From positions 10,589,739 to 10,653,738 of the forward strand of contig NC_083648.1 of the NCBI RefSeq assembly GCF_963576545.1: DNA of 64,000 bases. The letters run 5' to 3'. Below the pieces are notes generated by a model. The model saw nothing but the letters and a program-made list of their open reading frames with translations, ran no database searches and was not told the origin of the DNA. The position numbers and the translations under genes are program-made. Positions 62,646 through 64,000 of this stretch are shown here, in pieces (the first letter of the stretch is position 1; every line of letters starts with the position of its first letter). Source of the DNA: Limanda limanda. Lineage: Eukaryota > Chordata > Actinopteri > Pleuronectiformes > Pleuronectidae.

Positions 62646-64000
62646 TTTCGTGATGGCTAATTATTCTTCCATATTATATTTGTGGCTAAGAACTATAAAT
62701 AATTTTTCTTGGAATCACCTTCACATTGTTCATTTGGGAATAAAAGTTTCCCCAGTTTAAGGACGAATACTAATTTATTACACTAGAAGCCAATTGTAAA
62801 TTTTTCTGTGTTAACTAATGAAAACTATTTAACAATGGCTTGTTATTATGCGACGAAATAGACGGTGACTTTTGGGCATTTACAGTCACTAGCTTTTTAA
62901 TGATGCTTTTAAATAATTTCTGGGGGATTCAGGAGTCAATGTGGAATAGCACAGTATAGTGTATTCACTTGATTTAGCATTTTTTCTTTTGTGGAAACAT
63001 TAATGTTGGCACACTACTGCAGGAAACAGACTTCAAAAAGGCTTCAAATCGGGGCCCAAGAACGATGCGGCCCTCATGGAGAAGGAAGCCCACCAACATC
63101 ACTTTCCCAGTTCACAGCGGGGAGCATAGCAGCTCTGTGCCGAGCACTCTCTACCATGTGGGTCTAGGGGTGTTTTAACAATGTTTAGCTCTATTTTCTC
63201 CATTTAGCATAAGCCTGTTGTCACATTTGGATGGCTCCTTCATAAATTGATGGTGTGATTCCTACAATTTCGGGACAGGCCTGAATGACAAAATATGCAA
63301 CACAACATTCGATACCGAGGTGGCTGGCAAGCACCAACCATGTGCACTGGACAGGCTCTTAGTGTAAATGTTTACAACCCCCCACTGAGCTCAGTGCTGC
63401 TGGGAGTCACTCTCATCAGGCTGAATGGGATTTAACATTGCCATGTGTAGTCTCTTGCTAGTTCCACCATTAAAACTGCCTTTGATTCGCCGTCAAAACT
63501 CTTTTCCTAACAAATGACTGCTCTTCACTACTATGTCATAAAATTGGCTGTTGTTTAGCAGTGAGCTTCGTAAGTTTTCAGTGTGTTATTTATTTCAACA
63601 GAAAGTTGTAATTTTATTTAATAAAAAATAAAAAATGTTAGTCAAGACATAAAATAAAGTATTTTTTAAATTTTTTACAGAACCATAATTGGCAGATTGC
63701 ATTACAGATCTGAAGCGGAAATATTAACCCCCCAAAATGAAAGTTGAAATAATACAAATATCCATGTTACATCAAGTATGTATTACATATGTACATTGAC
63801 ACACAAGAAAAGATATGACCCAAATTAGTTTATTGGAAAAAAAGGTTTATAAAGATACAAATTTTGCAAGAGGTTTACTCACACCACTGTTTAACCATTA
63901 GAGCCTTTTGTAATCAATCATACAATAAAGATTTGCCTGTATAATAAACAATCATAAGATTTAATGTTTCTTTTGGACAAATATTAATTTCTAAAGGATG
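62646..64000. other. No proven gene; intergenic 3' of rb1cc1
   Basis: AT-rich sequence except for a GC-richer island at about 63020-63180 that could be an exon of another transcript (see findings). Nothing else is recognisable. Confidence 0.5.

Noticed and set aside
1..64000. CRISPR arrays, bacterial operons, riboswitches or viral genes
   Set aside because: None was seen. The repeats present are microsatellites and eukaryotic transposons, and all supported genes are vertebrate.

Overview
This is a vertebrate, almost certainly teleost fish, nuclear window. It has introns with GT-AG borders, AT-rich intergenic DNA, very long CA/GT microsatellites, and several dispersed repeats whose sequences I recognise as typical of ray-finned (probably percomorph) fishes. 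Nothing is bacterial or viral. Only two host genes can be supported, and they are transcribed divergently.

Region 1 (1-41,493) has no gene I can prove on its own. It lies downstream, on the minus strand, of the first coding exon of an AGAP-family gene (best match agap3, 41,494-41,854 minus), so it is best read as the long first intron of that gene. It carries a dense set of transposon and retrotransposon remnants. These include a paired hAT-like element at 9.3-10.6 kb, one copy of which is broken by a SINE with its target-site duplication still visible; a second hAT-like element at 12.5-13.2 kb; a MITE-like element at 5.6-6.0 kb; a three-copy dispersed repeat (20.4, 34.0 and 38.4 kb); a frameshifted LINE-type remnant at 28.9-29.3 kb; and many simple repeats.

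Region 2 (41.5-49.2 kb) is the space between the two divergent genes. It holds the GC-rich agap3 5' end, a pentanucleotide satellite joined to a retroelement tail, a TATGG-type minisatellite, LINE and SINE remnants at 45.3-46.2 kb, and another retroelement tail at 48.7 kb.

Region 3 (49.2-62.65 kb) is a complete rb1cc1 (FIP200) gene on the plus strand. It has a noncoding first exon, 22 coding exons (50,524-61,813) that I joined at GT-AG sites with phase kept at every junction, and a 3' UTR with two AATAAA signals. The predicted protein has 1,644 residues, against 1,594 in human. It keeps the ATG13-binding LQFL motif, the basic NLS, the FFAT-like motif, the coiled coils and the C-terminal Claw with its basic pocket. 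FIP200 is the scaffold of the ULK1-ATG13-ATG101 autophagy-initiation complex; AGAP3 is an Arf GAP with a GTPase-like domain. I see no functional link between the two genes beyond adjacency.

Region 4 (62.65-64 kb) is AT-rich intergenic DNA with one GC-richer island that could be an unassigned exon.

I found no convincing new biological system. The most useful observations are the nested transposon history at 9.3-10.6 kb, a perfect 14-bp-stem hairpin at 1.73 kb, a perfect CTCF-type core motif inside an rb1cc1 intron, and lineage-looking insertions in FIP200.
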